DNA of 64,000 nucleotides, from NCBI RefSeq assembly GCF_900637055.1, contig NZ_LR134338.1, forward strand, positions 6,597,501-6,661,500, in the 5' to 3' direction. Positions within the stretch are counted from its first letter, which is position 1, and the number at the start of each line of letters is the position of its first letter. Of the stretch, positions 34,742-43,325 are shown piece by piece. The stretch is from Brevibacillus brevis. Its GTDB lineage: Bacteria; Bacillota; Bacilli; Brevibacillales; Brevibacillaceae. The notes below the pieces were generated by a model that ran no database searches, was not told the origin of the DNA, and saw only the letters and a list, made by a program, of their open reading frames with translations. Position numbers and translations under genes: made by a program.

Positions 34742-36561
34742 CCCGTTTTTCCTCCTTGGGCAAATGGCACCCAGAACGTGACTGTCGTTCCCACGTTCCA
34801 TTCGCTCGTAATCTCGATATCTGCACCGTGTGCCTGTACTAATTCGCGGGCAATCGCCAATCCCAGGCCTGTTCCACCCTGACCGCGCGAACGCGCCTTG
34901 TCTACGCGGTAGAAGCGCTCAAAGATTCGCTTCAAATCGCGGCTGGGAATACCGATTCCTGTGTCGGTAATGGAGATTTGCACTCGCTTTTGCTTGTGGT
35001 TCTCTTTTGCCATGAGAACCACGGTGCCTCCTTGAGGCGTATACTTGATCGCATTGGACAAAAGATTATCCAGTACTTGATTGATCGCATCCAAATCAAT
35101 ATAAACCGGCGGAAGCTTGCTCGGCATATCCAGACTAAGCTGAACCTCCTGTTGCTCACTGAACATGGAAAAACGATCGGCAGCATAACGCAACAATCGA
35201 TTGATGTCCGCTTCCTTGCAATGCAGTCGAACTCCCTGTGAATCAAAACGCGATAGCTGCAACAAATCGTTTACCAAGCGAATCATGCGCTCTGTCTCCG
35301 ACGAAGTAACCTTCAAGAACCGTTGGGACAGCTCTGGCTCTTCCACTGCGCCATCCAGCAGCGCTTCCACGTAGCTTTTAATGGTCGTCAGCGGTGTCCG
35401 CAGCTCATGCGATACATTCGCTACGAATTCGCGACGCTGCTGCTCCAGTCGCTGCTGCTCTGTCACATCTGCTACGACAGCGATGATCCCACCCATTTTT
35501 TTGCTATCGTGCTGTAAGGGCGTAAACGTCACACGCAGGATCACTTCTTCCTTATTCGGCAGCGTCATCTCAATGATAAGCGGTTCTTCCTGCGCATAGA
35601 GCGACATCTCATCCTCTGGCGGCAGACCCAATAGATCGTACAAGGTACGTCTCTTGAGAAGGACGTCAGCCATCGTCACCTGCAACATATCTTCTGCCGC
35701 CCGATTAAACAGGATGATCTGTCCATTGCGGTTAGCGGCAATGACACCGTCCGTCATGTTGCTCAAGATTCCCGCGAGCTTCTCACGTTCTTCCTCTTGC
35801 TGCAAGATGGCTTCCTGCAAACGCAAGGTCATATGATTAAAGGCCATACCGAGCTGGCCTATTTCATCATCGCTATAGACACGTACACTACTGTTAAAAT
35901 CCCCATCTGCTACCAATCGTGCCTGACGGGTCATCTCCTTCACAGGCTTGGTGATGGTGCGCGCCAACACGACCCCGAGCACCGCCGTAATGACCATTGC
36001 GATCATCGTACCTGTCCCCAAGATGCCGTTCATTTTACCAATCGTCGCATAAGTGCCTTCCATCGAAGCGATCATGTAGACGGCACCGTATACGATCTGA
36101 TCGCCCTTAACAGGTAGTGCCAATACTTTCACCCGCGCCCCCGTCTTCGGGTCGATCCGCATCGATTCACTGCGCGTCCCGAGCAGGGCAACCGTCACTT
36201 CAGGCTGCGAGGTCCGCTGTCCAATTGTACTTTTGTCCTCCGTCGTCGCAACCACCGTTCTTGTCTGATCGATGACCTGTACATTCGCTCCATTGATTTT
36301 TACCAGGTTGTTGATCAGGTTATCGATGTCCAGGCGGTTTTGTTCGGCGTTTGATTCCTTCCCGTCATGCGGACGTAAATCGTTTTCCAGCAAACTCGCT
36401 AACAAACTGGCTTGTCCATTCAAGGCCTCGGAAAAGTTGTTGATGTAGTAGCTCTCGACTTCCCGGGCAAAATAGGCGCTAATAAATTGCATCGCAAGCA
36501 AAATCAACAGCATGTAAATGATGACCATTTTCCACTGAACGGTTTTGAACAGCCGCCTCAT
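34738..36561 (-). CDS. walK: Sensor histidine kinase WalK
   Basis: 607 residues. Two membrane helices (about 12-30 and 180-205) flank an extracellular domain; HAMP follows, then PAS (about 260-370), HisKA with the phosphorylated His in NVSHELRTPL, and HATPase with NLLSNAIKYT, DTGIGIP and GGTGLGLAIA. Controls cell wall hydrolase genes through WalR; essential in related bacteria. Overlaps walR by 4 bp. Confidence 0.96.
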   Translation of the reverse strand: MRRLFKTVQWKMVIIYMLLILLAMQFISAYFAREVESYYINNFSEALNGQASLLASLLENDLRPHDGKESNAEQNRLDIDNLINNLVKINGANVQVIDQTRTVVATTEDKSTIGQRTSQPEVTVALLGTRSESMRIDPKTGARVKVLALPVKGDQIVYGAVYMIASMEGTYATIGKMNGILGTGTMIAMVITAVLGVVLARTITKPVKEMTRQARLVADGDFNSSVRVYSDDEIGQLGMAFNHMTLRLQEAILQQEEEREKLAGILSNMTDGVIAANRNGQIILFNRAAEDMLQVTMADVLLKRRTLYDLLGLPPEDEMSLYAQEEPLIIEMTLPNKEEVILRVTFTPLQHDSKKMGGIIAVVADVTEQQRLEQQRREFVANVSHELRTPLTTIKSYVEALLDGAVEEPELSQRFLKVTSSETERMIRLVNDLLQLSRFDSQGVRLHCKEADINRLLRYAADRFSMFSEQQEVQLSLDMPSKLPPVYIDLDAINQVLDNLLSNAIKYTPQGGTVVLMAKENHKQKRVQISITDTGIGIPSRDLKRIFERFYRVDKARSRGQGGTGLGLAIARELVQAHGADIEITSEWNVGTTVTFWVPFAQGGKTG

Positions 36562-37268
36562 CCAGGCTGGCCTCCCATGCCGGGATTGCGTAATGTATAG
36601 CCCAAACCACGCCGCGTGATAATGTACTTCGGCTGGCTTGGATCATCCTCGATTTTTTCCCGCAAACGACGGATGGTCACATCTACCGTCCGCACATCGC
36701 CAAAATAGTCAAATCCCCAGACCGACTGCAGGAGATGCTCTCGCGTCAATACTTGGCCCTGATGGCGAGCGAGGTACACCAGCAGCTCAAACTCACGGTG
36801 CGTCAGCTCTAATGCTTCTCCCACCTTTTCGACGGTATACGAGTTCAAATCGATTTCCAGCTCATGCACACGCAGTACATGCTGGCTATCCTTCTCTTCC
36901 ACTTTCGGGCGGTTACGACGCAAATGGGCCTTTACACGGGCTACCAGCTCACGCGTACTAAATGGCTTCGTCACGTAATCGTCCGCGCCCAATTCCAGTC
37001 CGAGTACTTTATCCAATTCAGAGTCTTTGGCGGTCAGCATGATGATCGGAACATCATACGTTTGACGAACGGTTCGGCATACGTCCATTCCGTCTCTGCC
37101 TGGAAGCATAACATCCAATAAAATCAGATCCGGTCGTTCATCCTTGACCACGACAAGTGCCTCATCACCATCGTAGGCGCATACGACCTGATATCCTTCT
37201 TTTTCAAACGTGAATTTCAAAATATCTGCAATCGGTTTTTCATCGTCAACTACGAGGAGTTTTGCCAT
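36558..37268 (-). CDS. walR: Response regulator WalR
   Basis: 236 residues from ATG 37268 (GGAGGGCGC before it). Receiver domain with KLLVVDDEKPIADIL, phosphoacceptor Asp in LILLDVMLPG, MLTAK and TKPF; winged-helix OmpR-type output domain ending RGLGYTLRNPG. First gene of the wal operon. Confidence 0.96.
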   Translation of the reverse strand: MAKLLVVDDEKPIADILKFTFEKEGYQVVCAYDGDEALVVVKDERPDLILLDVMLPGRDGMDVCRTVRQTYDVPIIMLTAKDSELDKVLGLELGADDYVTKPFSTRELVARVKAHLRRNRPKVEEKDSQHVLRVHELEIDLNSYTVEKVGEALELTHREFELLVYLARHQGQVLTREHLLQSVWGFDYFGDVRTVDVTIRRLREKIEDDPSQPKYIITRRGLGYTLRNPGMGGQPG

Positions 37269-37427
37269 CCTGCGCCCTCCTTTTTCTAAAAGTACGTGTT
37301 CCAACAGTCGCCTGTTTCCTCTTAAACTGCCTCTTCAAGGATTCCACTTCGACTATCACTATTCCTCTACAATACACCATGTACGCCATGTAAAGAAGGG
37401 CTTGGCATTCAATCCCTGCCAGCAAAA

Positions 37428-37455
37428 AAAGGGCCCCTCCTAAGAGTTGCCCTTT
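37428..37455 (-). terminator. Intrinsic terminator downstream of the M23 peptidase gene
   Basis: Stem AAAGGGC/GCCCTTT, loop of 14, with a run of seven T on the minus strand. It separates the peptidase gene from the wal operon promoter region. Confidence 0.7.
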
Positions 37456-37475
37456 CTCATCCAGAAATTACTAGT

Positions 37476-38972
37476 CTAATTTAAGTAACGAATCGGGTTC
37501 TGGTTTCGTCCATTTTGTATAACCTCAAAATGCAGGTGGACGCCGGTCGATTGTCCAGTCGAACCCTTTACGCCGATTTTCTTTCCTTGGCTAACGACAT
37601 CGCCGACTTTCACACTAATTGTGCTCATGTGACCGTACAATGTCTTCATTCCATTGCCGTGGTCGATGATAACCGATTTTCCATAGTCACCATTCCAACC
37701 AGCGAATGTGACACGTCCATTGTCTGCCGCCATGACAGAACCAGAACCGGCAATATCAATTCCTTTATGCATGCTGCCCCAGCGCTTGCCGAAGCCGCTG
37801 CTGATATATCCGCTAGCAGGCCAGCTCAAACGGCCTGTACCGCGCGATGGGATAACTTTTGTACCGCGCTCCATAATTTTGGTTACAGGCTGCACAGTTA
37901 CATCTTGTTTGATGACTTTGCGATTGACTACTTGTCCATTTTCTTTCAAAACTTCGTACTTAACTGTTTTACTGCCGTTTTTACCTTCTTGTACGACTTT
38001 TGTTTCGCCTTTAGGAATCTTGTCATTGTTATTAATTTGGGTATTAAAAGCAATAACCTCTTGCTGATCCACTTCTTCTTTGACTTGTACAGTAACCAGC
38101 GGACGCACTGCGGTTACATTGATTTCTTGTCCCAATTGAAGGACGGTATTTTCCGTAACACCTGGGTTGTTGGCGTAAATATCCTTTGATGTAATGCCGT
38201 ATTTCTTCGCGATGCAACCGATGCAATCGCCTTCTACGACCGTGTGCTTCATATCCTTGAAGGTGCCTTTTACCAGCAACTCCTCGAGTTTATCGGCAGA
38301 CAAAATTTGAGATGCATCGACTGTTTCGGTTTGCATCTCTACGTTTTCTTTAAATGCGACTTCTTTTACCGGATTCGGTTTGACTGGGACTGTGGATGCT
38401 GCTGCTACAACAGCCTTTTTCCCTGTCGTTGCAGGAACTCCGGAATATTTTTGCTTCACTTCAGCCAGTACTTGATCAGCCGCTTGCTGGTCTGGCAGGT
38501 ACCCTACTACTTTGCCGTCAATCGTCAGCTTAACGCCCTGAACCTTGAGATCCGCTACGGATGCCAGAGCTTGCACAGCGGCATCGTTATTGAACGGTGC
38601 CTTGAATTCACGCTCTTCTTCAAATGTGATATAGTCAGCCATTTGCAAGTTAAGGCCTGTTTTTGCCTTTTCCTCTTCCAGCTTGGCTGCTGTCCAGTTA
38701 TGAATCACATTTGGATCGTTTACCACGCCAATCTCTTTGCCGTTCACACTGACATGGTAGACAGAATTGACATTGCTTGTGTAATAGTATTGTGCAGAAG
38801 CTCCAGCAGCAATCGTCAAAACTAGACCTGCCGCAACTGATAGCGATTGTTTTTTATGCGACTGGATGTAAGAGCTTGTACGTTTCATTGTACGTTTCGC
38901 CAGATCACTGCAATCTCGAACGATTCGTGATGACCGTTCCTGCAGCTTGGCCTTCCATTCTGACCAATGCAT
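37476..38972 (-). CDS. Cell wall endopeptidase: LysM, G5 and M23 domains
   Basis: 498 residues from ATG 38972 behind CAGGAGGG. N-terminal cytoplasmic tail of about 45 residues, one membrane helix (SLSVAAGLVLTIAAGASA), a LysM domain (HTVVEGDCIGCIAKKYGI onwards, with an odd CIGC insert), a G5-type domain (KVVQEGKNGSKTVKYEV), and a C-terminal M23 metallopeptidase with HKGIDIAG, YGHMS and GVHLHFEV zinc ligands. It cleaves peptidoglycan stem peptides outside the membrane. Neighbouring walR suggests WalR control; not shown. Confidence 0.9.
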   Translation of the reverse strand: MHWSEWKAKLQERSSRIVRDCSDLAKRTMKRTSSYIQSHKKQSLSVAAGLVLTIAAGASAQYYYTSNVNSVYHVSVNGKEIGVVNDPNVIHNWTAAKLEEEKAKTGLNLQMADYITFEEEREFKAPFNNDAAVQALASVADLKVQGVKLTIDGKVVGYLPDQQAADQVLAEVKQKYSGVPATTGKKAVVAAASTVPVKPNPVKEVAFKENVEMQTETVDASQILSADKLEELLVKGTFKDMKHTVVEGDCIGCIAKKYGITSKDIYANNPGVTENTVLQLGQEINVTAVRPLVTVQVKEEVDQQEVIAFNTQINNNDKIPKGETKVVQEGKNGSKTVKYEVLKENGQVVNRKVIKQDVTVQPVTKIMERGTKVIPSRGTGRLSWPASGYISSGFGKRWGSMHKGIDIAGSGSVMAADNGRVTFAGWNGDYGKSVIIDHGNGMKTLYGHMSTISVKVGDVVSQGKKIGVKGSTGQSTGVHLHFEVIQNGRNQNPIRYLN

Positions 38973-39229
38973 AACTTGTCCCTCCTGAAAACAGATACAA
39001 CTTGCTCGTTCCATTTCCTGAAAATTTTTAATATATTGACTAGGTCGAATAACCCATAATTTAGTTTCCATTTATCTGCCAAATTGCCTAAAGAAACCAA
39101 CTATGTCGACTTTACCATAAGATTAACGACAACATCAAGTGTAAATTGCTGTCGAATAAAAAAATAGACGTAGAGTCACTATATGTACAAACAATTGGTA
39201 GCATTTATCATATCTGGAGGCTGATATGC

Positions 39230-39601
39230 GTGAAGGAACGTAACATTCTTGCAGGATTTCACACCGAAGAGGATGCCAAAAAGGCAGAAAAAGCACTTCG
39301 ACAAGCTGGTTTTTCCATCATTCAGATCGACAGAATCGGACAATTCCCTGGTGACGGGAATGAACAGATCCTGAATCCCATATCCGGAGATTTTCCCAGC
39401 TTGGGTAACCTTACACTGGCAGCTGACTTCCCAAGCGGCAGGGATGCAAGTGTCATGGCAGCAGTAGATCCTGACGCCAGCGGCATGGCAGACCGGGGCG
39501 ATGACAATTTGAATCGCAGTGTCTTGTTAACGGCAGTCGTACCAGAGGAACAAGGTGATCTTGCGACTGAGATCATCCGTTCGTATGGAGGCATGATCTA
39601 A
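39230..39601 (+). CDS. Conserved hypothetical protein
   Basis: 123 residues from GTG 39230 (GGAGG nine bases upstream). N-terminal segment KERNILAGFHTEEDAKKAEKAL then LRQAGFSIIQIDRIG forms a ferredoxin-like beta-alpha-beta pattern resembling small stress proteins (YflT-like). Acidic central loop. Divergent from the M23 peptidase gene. Confidence 0.65.
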   Translation: MKERNILAGFHTEEDAKKAEKALRQAGFSIIQIDRIGQFPGDGNEQILNPISGDFPSLGNLTLAADFPSGRDASVMAAVDPDASGMADRGDDNLNRSVLLTAVVPEEQGDLATEIIRSYGGMI

Positions 39602-39610
39602 AATAAATAT

Positions 39611-39643
39611 AGCCATCTTCCTAAATGACTAGGAAAGATGGCT
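39611..39643 (+). terminator. Intrinsic terminator
   Basis: Stem AGCCATCTTCCTA/TAGGAAAGATGGCT with one bulge, T-rich tail; ten bases after the gene at 39230. Confidence 0.75.
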
Positions 39644-39667
39644 TATTTCGTTATGGGCATCGGGGAC

Positions 39668-39886
39668 TCACACCTCTTGCATCGAGGTAACGTCTTTTAA
39701 CGCAAGTCTGCGTATTTTCGTTTTCTCGGCGTCGTTTTGTTGTTTGTATGTGGTGATAAAGCATAGGTAGCCATTGTTGAAATGAGTCATGGTTCCCTTG
39801 ATGACGACGCCATTGATCATTTTCACCTGTACATTTTTGCCCAGCAGCTTCATGGCCTTTTGGTCAAATCCAAAACCCATCATCAT
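39668..39886 (-). CDS. Small Sm-like hypothetical protein
   Basis: 72 residues from ATG 39886 (GGAGAGGTGATC upstream). VQVKMINGVVIKGTMTHFNNGYLCF resembles the Sm1 part of Hfq/LSM proteins (strand - G - strand with FN), followed by KIRRLALKDVTSM. Whether it folds as an Sm ring is a guess. Confidence 0.5.
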   Translation of the reverse strand: MMMGFGFDQKAMKLLGKNVQVKMINGVVIKGTMTHFNNGYLCFITTYKQQNDAEKTKIRRLALKDVTSMQEV

Positions 39887-39966
39887 GATCACCTCTCCAT
39901 TTCTCCCTATGTCTATCCATATGCCCAGAGGGAGTCGTTTCGTGTCTGTCCTTTGAAAAAAAAGAA

Positions 39967-39990
39967 AAGCTGCCGAATACTCGACAGCTT
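39967..39990 (-). terminator. Intrinsic terminator of purA
   Basis: Stem AAGCTGCCG/CGACAGCTT with one mismatch, followed by TTCTTTTTTTT on the minus strand, 24 bp after the purA stop. Confidence 0.8.
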
Positions 39991-40013
39991 TCTTCTATTA
40001 TATAGTCGGTAGC

Positions 40014-41300
40014 TTATCCGTAAATGCCACGAACAACGACGGTTTGTTCACGATCTGGTCCTACGGAGAAGATCGACATTGGAATACCAGTCAGTTGCGT
40101 GATGCGCTCAATGTAGTGACGAGCGTTTTCTGGCAAGTCGTTCAGATTGCGAACGCCTGTGATATCCTCTGTCCAACCTGGCAGCTCCTCATAAACTGGC
40201 TCGCATTTCGCCAGCAGGTTGAGGTTTGCCGGGAACGACTCGATGATTTCTCCATTGTATTTGTACGCTGTGCAAATACGCAGTGTCTCGATGCCAGACA
40301 ATGTATCCAGCTTGGTGATCGCCAAACCGGTGATACCGCTGACACGACGAGCATGACGAACGACTACACTGTCGAACCAGCCTACACGACGTGGACGCCC
40401 TGTTGTTGTACCATATTCAAAACCAACCTCACGAATATGGTCGCCAGTTACATCATTCAGCTCAGTCAGGAACGGACCGTCACCTACACGCGTCGTGTAA
40501 GCTTTTGCAACCCCGATTACTTGGTGGATCTTGGTTGGTCCTACACCGGAACCGATAGTCACGCCACCCGCAATCGGGTTGGAGGACGTTACGTACGGAT
40601 ACGTACCTTGGTCAATATCGAGCAATACGCCTTGTGCGCCCTCAAACAATACGCGGTTGCCGTTATCAATGGAATCATTGAGGACAACAGATGTATCGGT
40701 TACGTAAGGACGAATGATTTCTGCCAGAGCCAAGTATTCATCCAGAATTTCTTGAAGCTCAAAGCCAGTTGTGTTGTACAGCTTCTCCAGCAGCAAGTTC
40801 TTCTCTGCCAGGTTGCGCTCGAGCTTGCGAGCAAACTCATCGCGATCCAACAAATCAGCGATACGAATACCGATACGCGCAGCTTTATCCATGTATGCAG
40901 GTCCGATACCTTTACGGGTCGTACCAATTTTGTTAGCACCGCGGCTATCTTCCTCTACGCCATCCAGCTTGATGTGGTACGGCAGAATCACATGCGCGCG
41001 ATCACTGATTTTCAAATTGCTTGTAGAAAAACCGAAGCTGTGAATGTACTCCAGCTCTTTTACCAATGCCTTCGGATCGATTACCATACCGTTTCCGATT
41101 ACGCAGGTCTTGTCACTATAAAAAATTCCGGATGGAATCAAATGCAGCTTATACTTATTACCATCAAAAATAATGGTATGGCCTGCGTTGTTACCGCCTT
41201 GATAACGAGCCACTACCTCTGCACTTTCAGCTAGATAGTCTGTAATTTTACCTTTACCTTCATCGCCCCACTGGGTTCCGACGACAACGACAGTTGACAT
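40014..41300 (-). CDS. purA: Adenylosuccinate synthetase
   Basis: 428 residues, ATG 41300 behind AGGAGGTG. GTQWGDEGKGKITDYL at the start, NNAGHTI, GTTRKGIGPAY, GAQGVLLDIDQGTYPYVT and GRPRRVGW are family signatures. Catalyses IMP + aspartate + GTP to adenylosuccinate, the first step to AMP. Own promoter with two PurR-type boxes upstream. Confidence 0.97.
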   Translation of the reverse strand: MSTVVVVGTQWGDEGKGKITDYLAESAEVVARYQGGNNAGHTIIFDGNKYKLHLIPSGIFYSDKTCVIGNGMVIDPKALVKELEYIHSFGFSTSNLKISDRAHVILPYHIKLDGVEEDSRGANKIGTTRKGIGPAYMDKAARIGIRIADLLDRDEFARKLERNLAEKNLLLEKLYNTTGFELQEILDEYLALAEIIRPYVTDTSVVLNDSIDNGNRVLFEGAQGVLLDIDQGTYPYVTSSNPIAGGVTIGSGVGPTKIHQVIGVAKAYTTRVGDGPFLTELNDVTGDHIREVGFEYGTTTGRPRRVGWFDSVVVRHARRVSGITGLAITKLDTLSGIETLRICTAYKYNGEIIESFPANLNLLAKCEPVYEELPGWTEDITGVRNLNDLPENARHYIERITQLTGIPMSIFSVGPDREQTVVVRGIYG

Positions 41301-41351
41301 CGAAAAACACCTCCTGATATTATCATGTCTTTTCGGGCCTGAAACAATCTA

Positions 41352-41380
41352 AGTTTACTAAACGAGACTCCCCATGTCAA
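41352..41380 (-). promoter_or_regulatory. purA sigma-A promoter
   Basis: On the minus strand TTGACA (41375-41380), 17-base spacer, TAAACT (41352-41357), about 50 bases before the purA start. Confidence 0.75.
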
Positions 41381-41384
41381 CGCT

Positions 41385-41428
41385 AAATACGAACATTCAT
41401 ATAGTGAATACTTAATATGTTCGGCAAT
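41385..41428. promoter_or_regulatory. Paired PurBox-like operator upstream of purA
   Basis: AAATACGAACATT (41385-41397, plus) and ATTGCCGAACATATT (41414-41428, minus) face each other 17 bases apart. Both fit the PurR box consensus with CGAAC core; in B. subtilis PurR uses such inverted pairs and acts on purA. They lie just upstream of the -35 box. Confidence 0.7.
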
Positions 41429-41442
41429 TCAATATAGAAAAA

Positions 41443-41466
41443 AAAGCCGGAATTTCTCCGGCTTTT
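41443..41466 (-). terminator. Intrinsic terminator of dnaB
   Basis: Stem AAAGCCGG/CCGGCTTT, 7-base loop, T-run on the minus strand; ends the large ribosomal/replication operon before purA. Confidence 0.85.
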
Positions 41467-41481
41467 CTTCCATTCCAACTA

Positions 41482-42831
41482 TTAACCTGCTTGATTTCGA
41501 AAGCGATGATCCAAGTTGACGAATTTGTTGAATTCTTTCAGGAACGCCAACTCCACCGTTCCGGTCGGGCCGTTACGCTGTTTGGCGATAATGACTTCGA
41601 TGACATTCTTGTTTTCTGTTTCCTTGTCATAGTAGTCATCACGGTACAAGAAGGCAACGATATCGGCATCCTGCTCAATCGACCCGGACTCACGGATATC
41701 GGACATCATCGGTCGCTTGTCCTGCCGTTGCTCTACACCACGGCTCAACTGCGACAAAGCGATAACCGGCACGTTCAGCTCACGCGCGATCCCTTTTAGC
41801 GTACGAGAGATCTCAGATACTTCCTGCTGACGGTTATCTCCTTTGCCTCGTCCATGAATCAGCTGAAGGTAATCGATCAGGATCAGGCCCAAGCCCTTCT
41901 CGGTTTGAAGACGACGACATTTCGCCCGAATGTCCTGTACCGTAACCCCGGGTGAATCGTCGATGTAAATCGGCGCTTTCGCCAGCGTACCGATTGCCAT
42001 TGTCAGCTTTTGCCAATCGTCTTCCTCCAGTGTACCGGAACGCATCCGGGACGCATCCAGATTGCCCTCCGCACAAATCATACGCTGAACCAGCTGAGAA
42101 GCACCCATCTCCAAGGAGAAGATAGCTACGGTCTCACCTGCACGGGCTGCTACGTTTTGCGCGAGATTCAAGGCAAAAGCCGTCTTCCCTACGGAAGGAC
42201 GGGCTGCCAAGATAATCAGGTCACTGCGCTGCAATCCAGCTGTCATCTTGTCCAAATCGGTATATCCCGTAGAAATCCCCGTAATATCACCGCGTCGCTG
42301 ACTCAAAAACTCAATCCGCTCGTACGTTTCCAGAAGGGCATCCCGAATCGGTGTAAAACCGCCACTGTTGCGATTTTGACCGATCTCCATGATGTACTTC
42401 TCCGCATCCGCGATGATCTGCGTGACATCATCTTCACGGGAGTATCCGTCATTGGCAATCTTGGTAGCTGTATGAATCAATCGCCGAAGCAGCGATTTTT
42501 CTTCTACAATTTTTGCGTAGTATTCGATGTTGGCAGCCGTTGGAACTGAGCTGGCGATTTCCGTGAGATACGTAACGCCGCCGACTTCATCCAGCAGCTT
42601 GTGGTCCTGAAGATCTGCTGTAACAGTAACCAGATCGACAGGTTCGCCTTTTTCATACAGGTCCACCATCGTTTGAAAGATGCGCTGATGCGCTGTCTTG
42701 TAAAAATCCTCCGGACGGAGAATCTCAATGGCCGTGATTAAAGCTTCCTTAGACAAGAACACGGCACCCAGTACCGATTGTTCCGCTTCCTTGTTCTGTG
42801 GCGGCACACGATCCAAAAACAGGTCGCTCAC
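41482..42831 (-). CDS. dnaB: Replicative DNA helicase DnaB
   Basis: 449 residues from GTG 42831 (GGGGGGTG upstream). N-terminal domain (VPPQNKEAEQSVLGA), linker helix, then RecA-like domain with Walker A RPSVGKTAF, LILIDYLQLI and the DnaB signature SQLSRGVEQR. Unwinds DNA at the fork. Called dnaC in B. subtilis. Last gene of the rpsF operon side. Confidence 0.96.
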   Translation of the reverse strand: MSDLFLDRVPPQNKEAEQSVLGAVFLSKEALITAIEILRPEDFYKTAHQRIFQTMVDLYEKGEPVDLVTVTADLQDHKLLDEVGGVTYLTEIASSVPTAANIEYYAKIVEEKSLLRRLIHTATKIANDGYSREDDVTQIIADAEKYIMEIGQNRNSGGFTPIRDALLETYERIEFLSQRRGDITGISTGYTDLDKMTAGLQRSDLIILAARPSVGKTAFALNLAQNVAARAGETVAIFSLEMGASQLVQRMICAEGNLDASRMRSGTLEEDDWQKLTMAIGTLAKAPIYIDDSPGVTVQDIRAKCRRLQTEKGLGLILIDYLQLIHGRGKGDNRQQEVSEISRTLKGIARELNVPVIALSQLSRGVEQRQDKRPMMSDIRESGSIEQDADIVAFLYRDDYYDKETENKNVIEVIIAKQRNGPTGTVELAFLKEFNKFVNLDHRFRNQAG

Positions 42832-42855
42832 GTCACACCCCCCACAATTGAGACA

Positions 42856-43299
42856 TTATTCTTCCACAACGTGTACTTTCAGCGTCACGGTTACTTCGTT
42901 GTGCAGTTTCACTTTGATTTGCGTCACGCCCAAAGCACGGATGGCATCCATTTCGAGCTTACGCTTGTCTACTTTGATTTTAAACTGATCTTCCAGCGCT
43001 TGCGCTACTTGTTTGCTGGAAATGGCACCGAACAAGCGACCACCTTCGCCTGCTTTTCCTGCTACTTTCACTGTCAGCTCTTCCAGCTTTTTGCCGAGCT
43101 CCTGAGCATCCAGCTTTTCTTGCTCCTTGCGCTTATCTTCGCTGCGCTTTTGAGCGTCGAGCGTTTTCACGTTGCTATCTGTCGCTTCTTTTACCAGTTT
43201 CTTTGGCAACAAGAAGTTGCGTACATAGCCCTCTGACAAATCCTTGATTTCGCCTTTTTTCCCTTGGCCTTTTACATCTTGAAGAAAAATGACTTTCAT
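42856..43299 (-). CDS. rplI: 50S ribosomal protein L9
   Basis: 147 residues. Two adjacent ATGs (43302, 43299); the second has the better distance to GGGGG. MKVIFLQDVKGQGKKGEIK then GYVRNFLLPK is the L9 signature; long connecting helix and C-terminal domain present. Confidence 0.96.
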   Translation of the reverse strand: MKVIFLQDVKGQGKKGEIKDLSEGYVRNFLLPKKLVKEATDSNVKTLDAQKRSEDKRKEQEKLDAQELGKKLEELTVKVAGKAGEGGRLFGAISSKQVAQALEDQFKIKVDKRKLEMDAIRALGVTQIKVKLHNEVTVTLKVHVVEE

Positions 43300-43325
43300 C
43301 ATCGTTTCCCCCTTTATATTTTGGC

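Noticed and set aside
40044..41234. 396-codon frame opposite purA
   Set aside because: Antisense to a fully conserved enzyme gene; no ribosome site and no protein-like motif.
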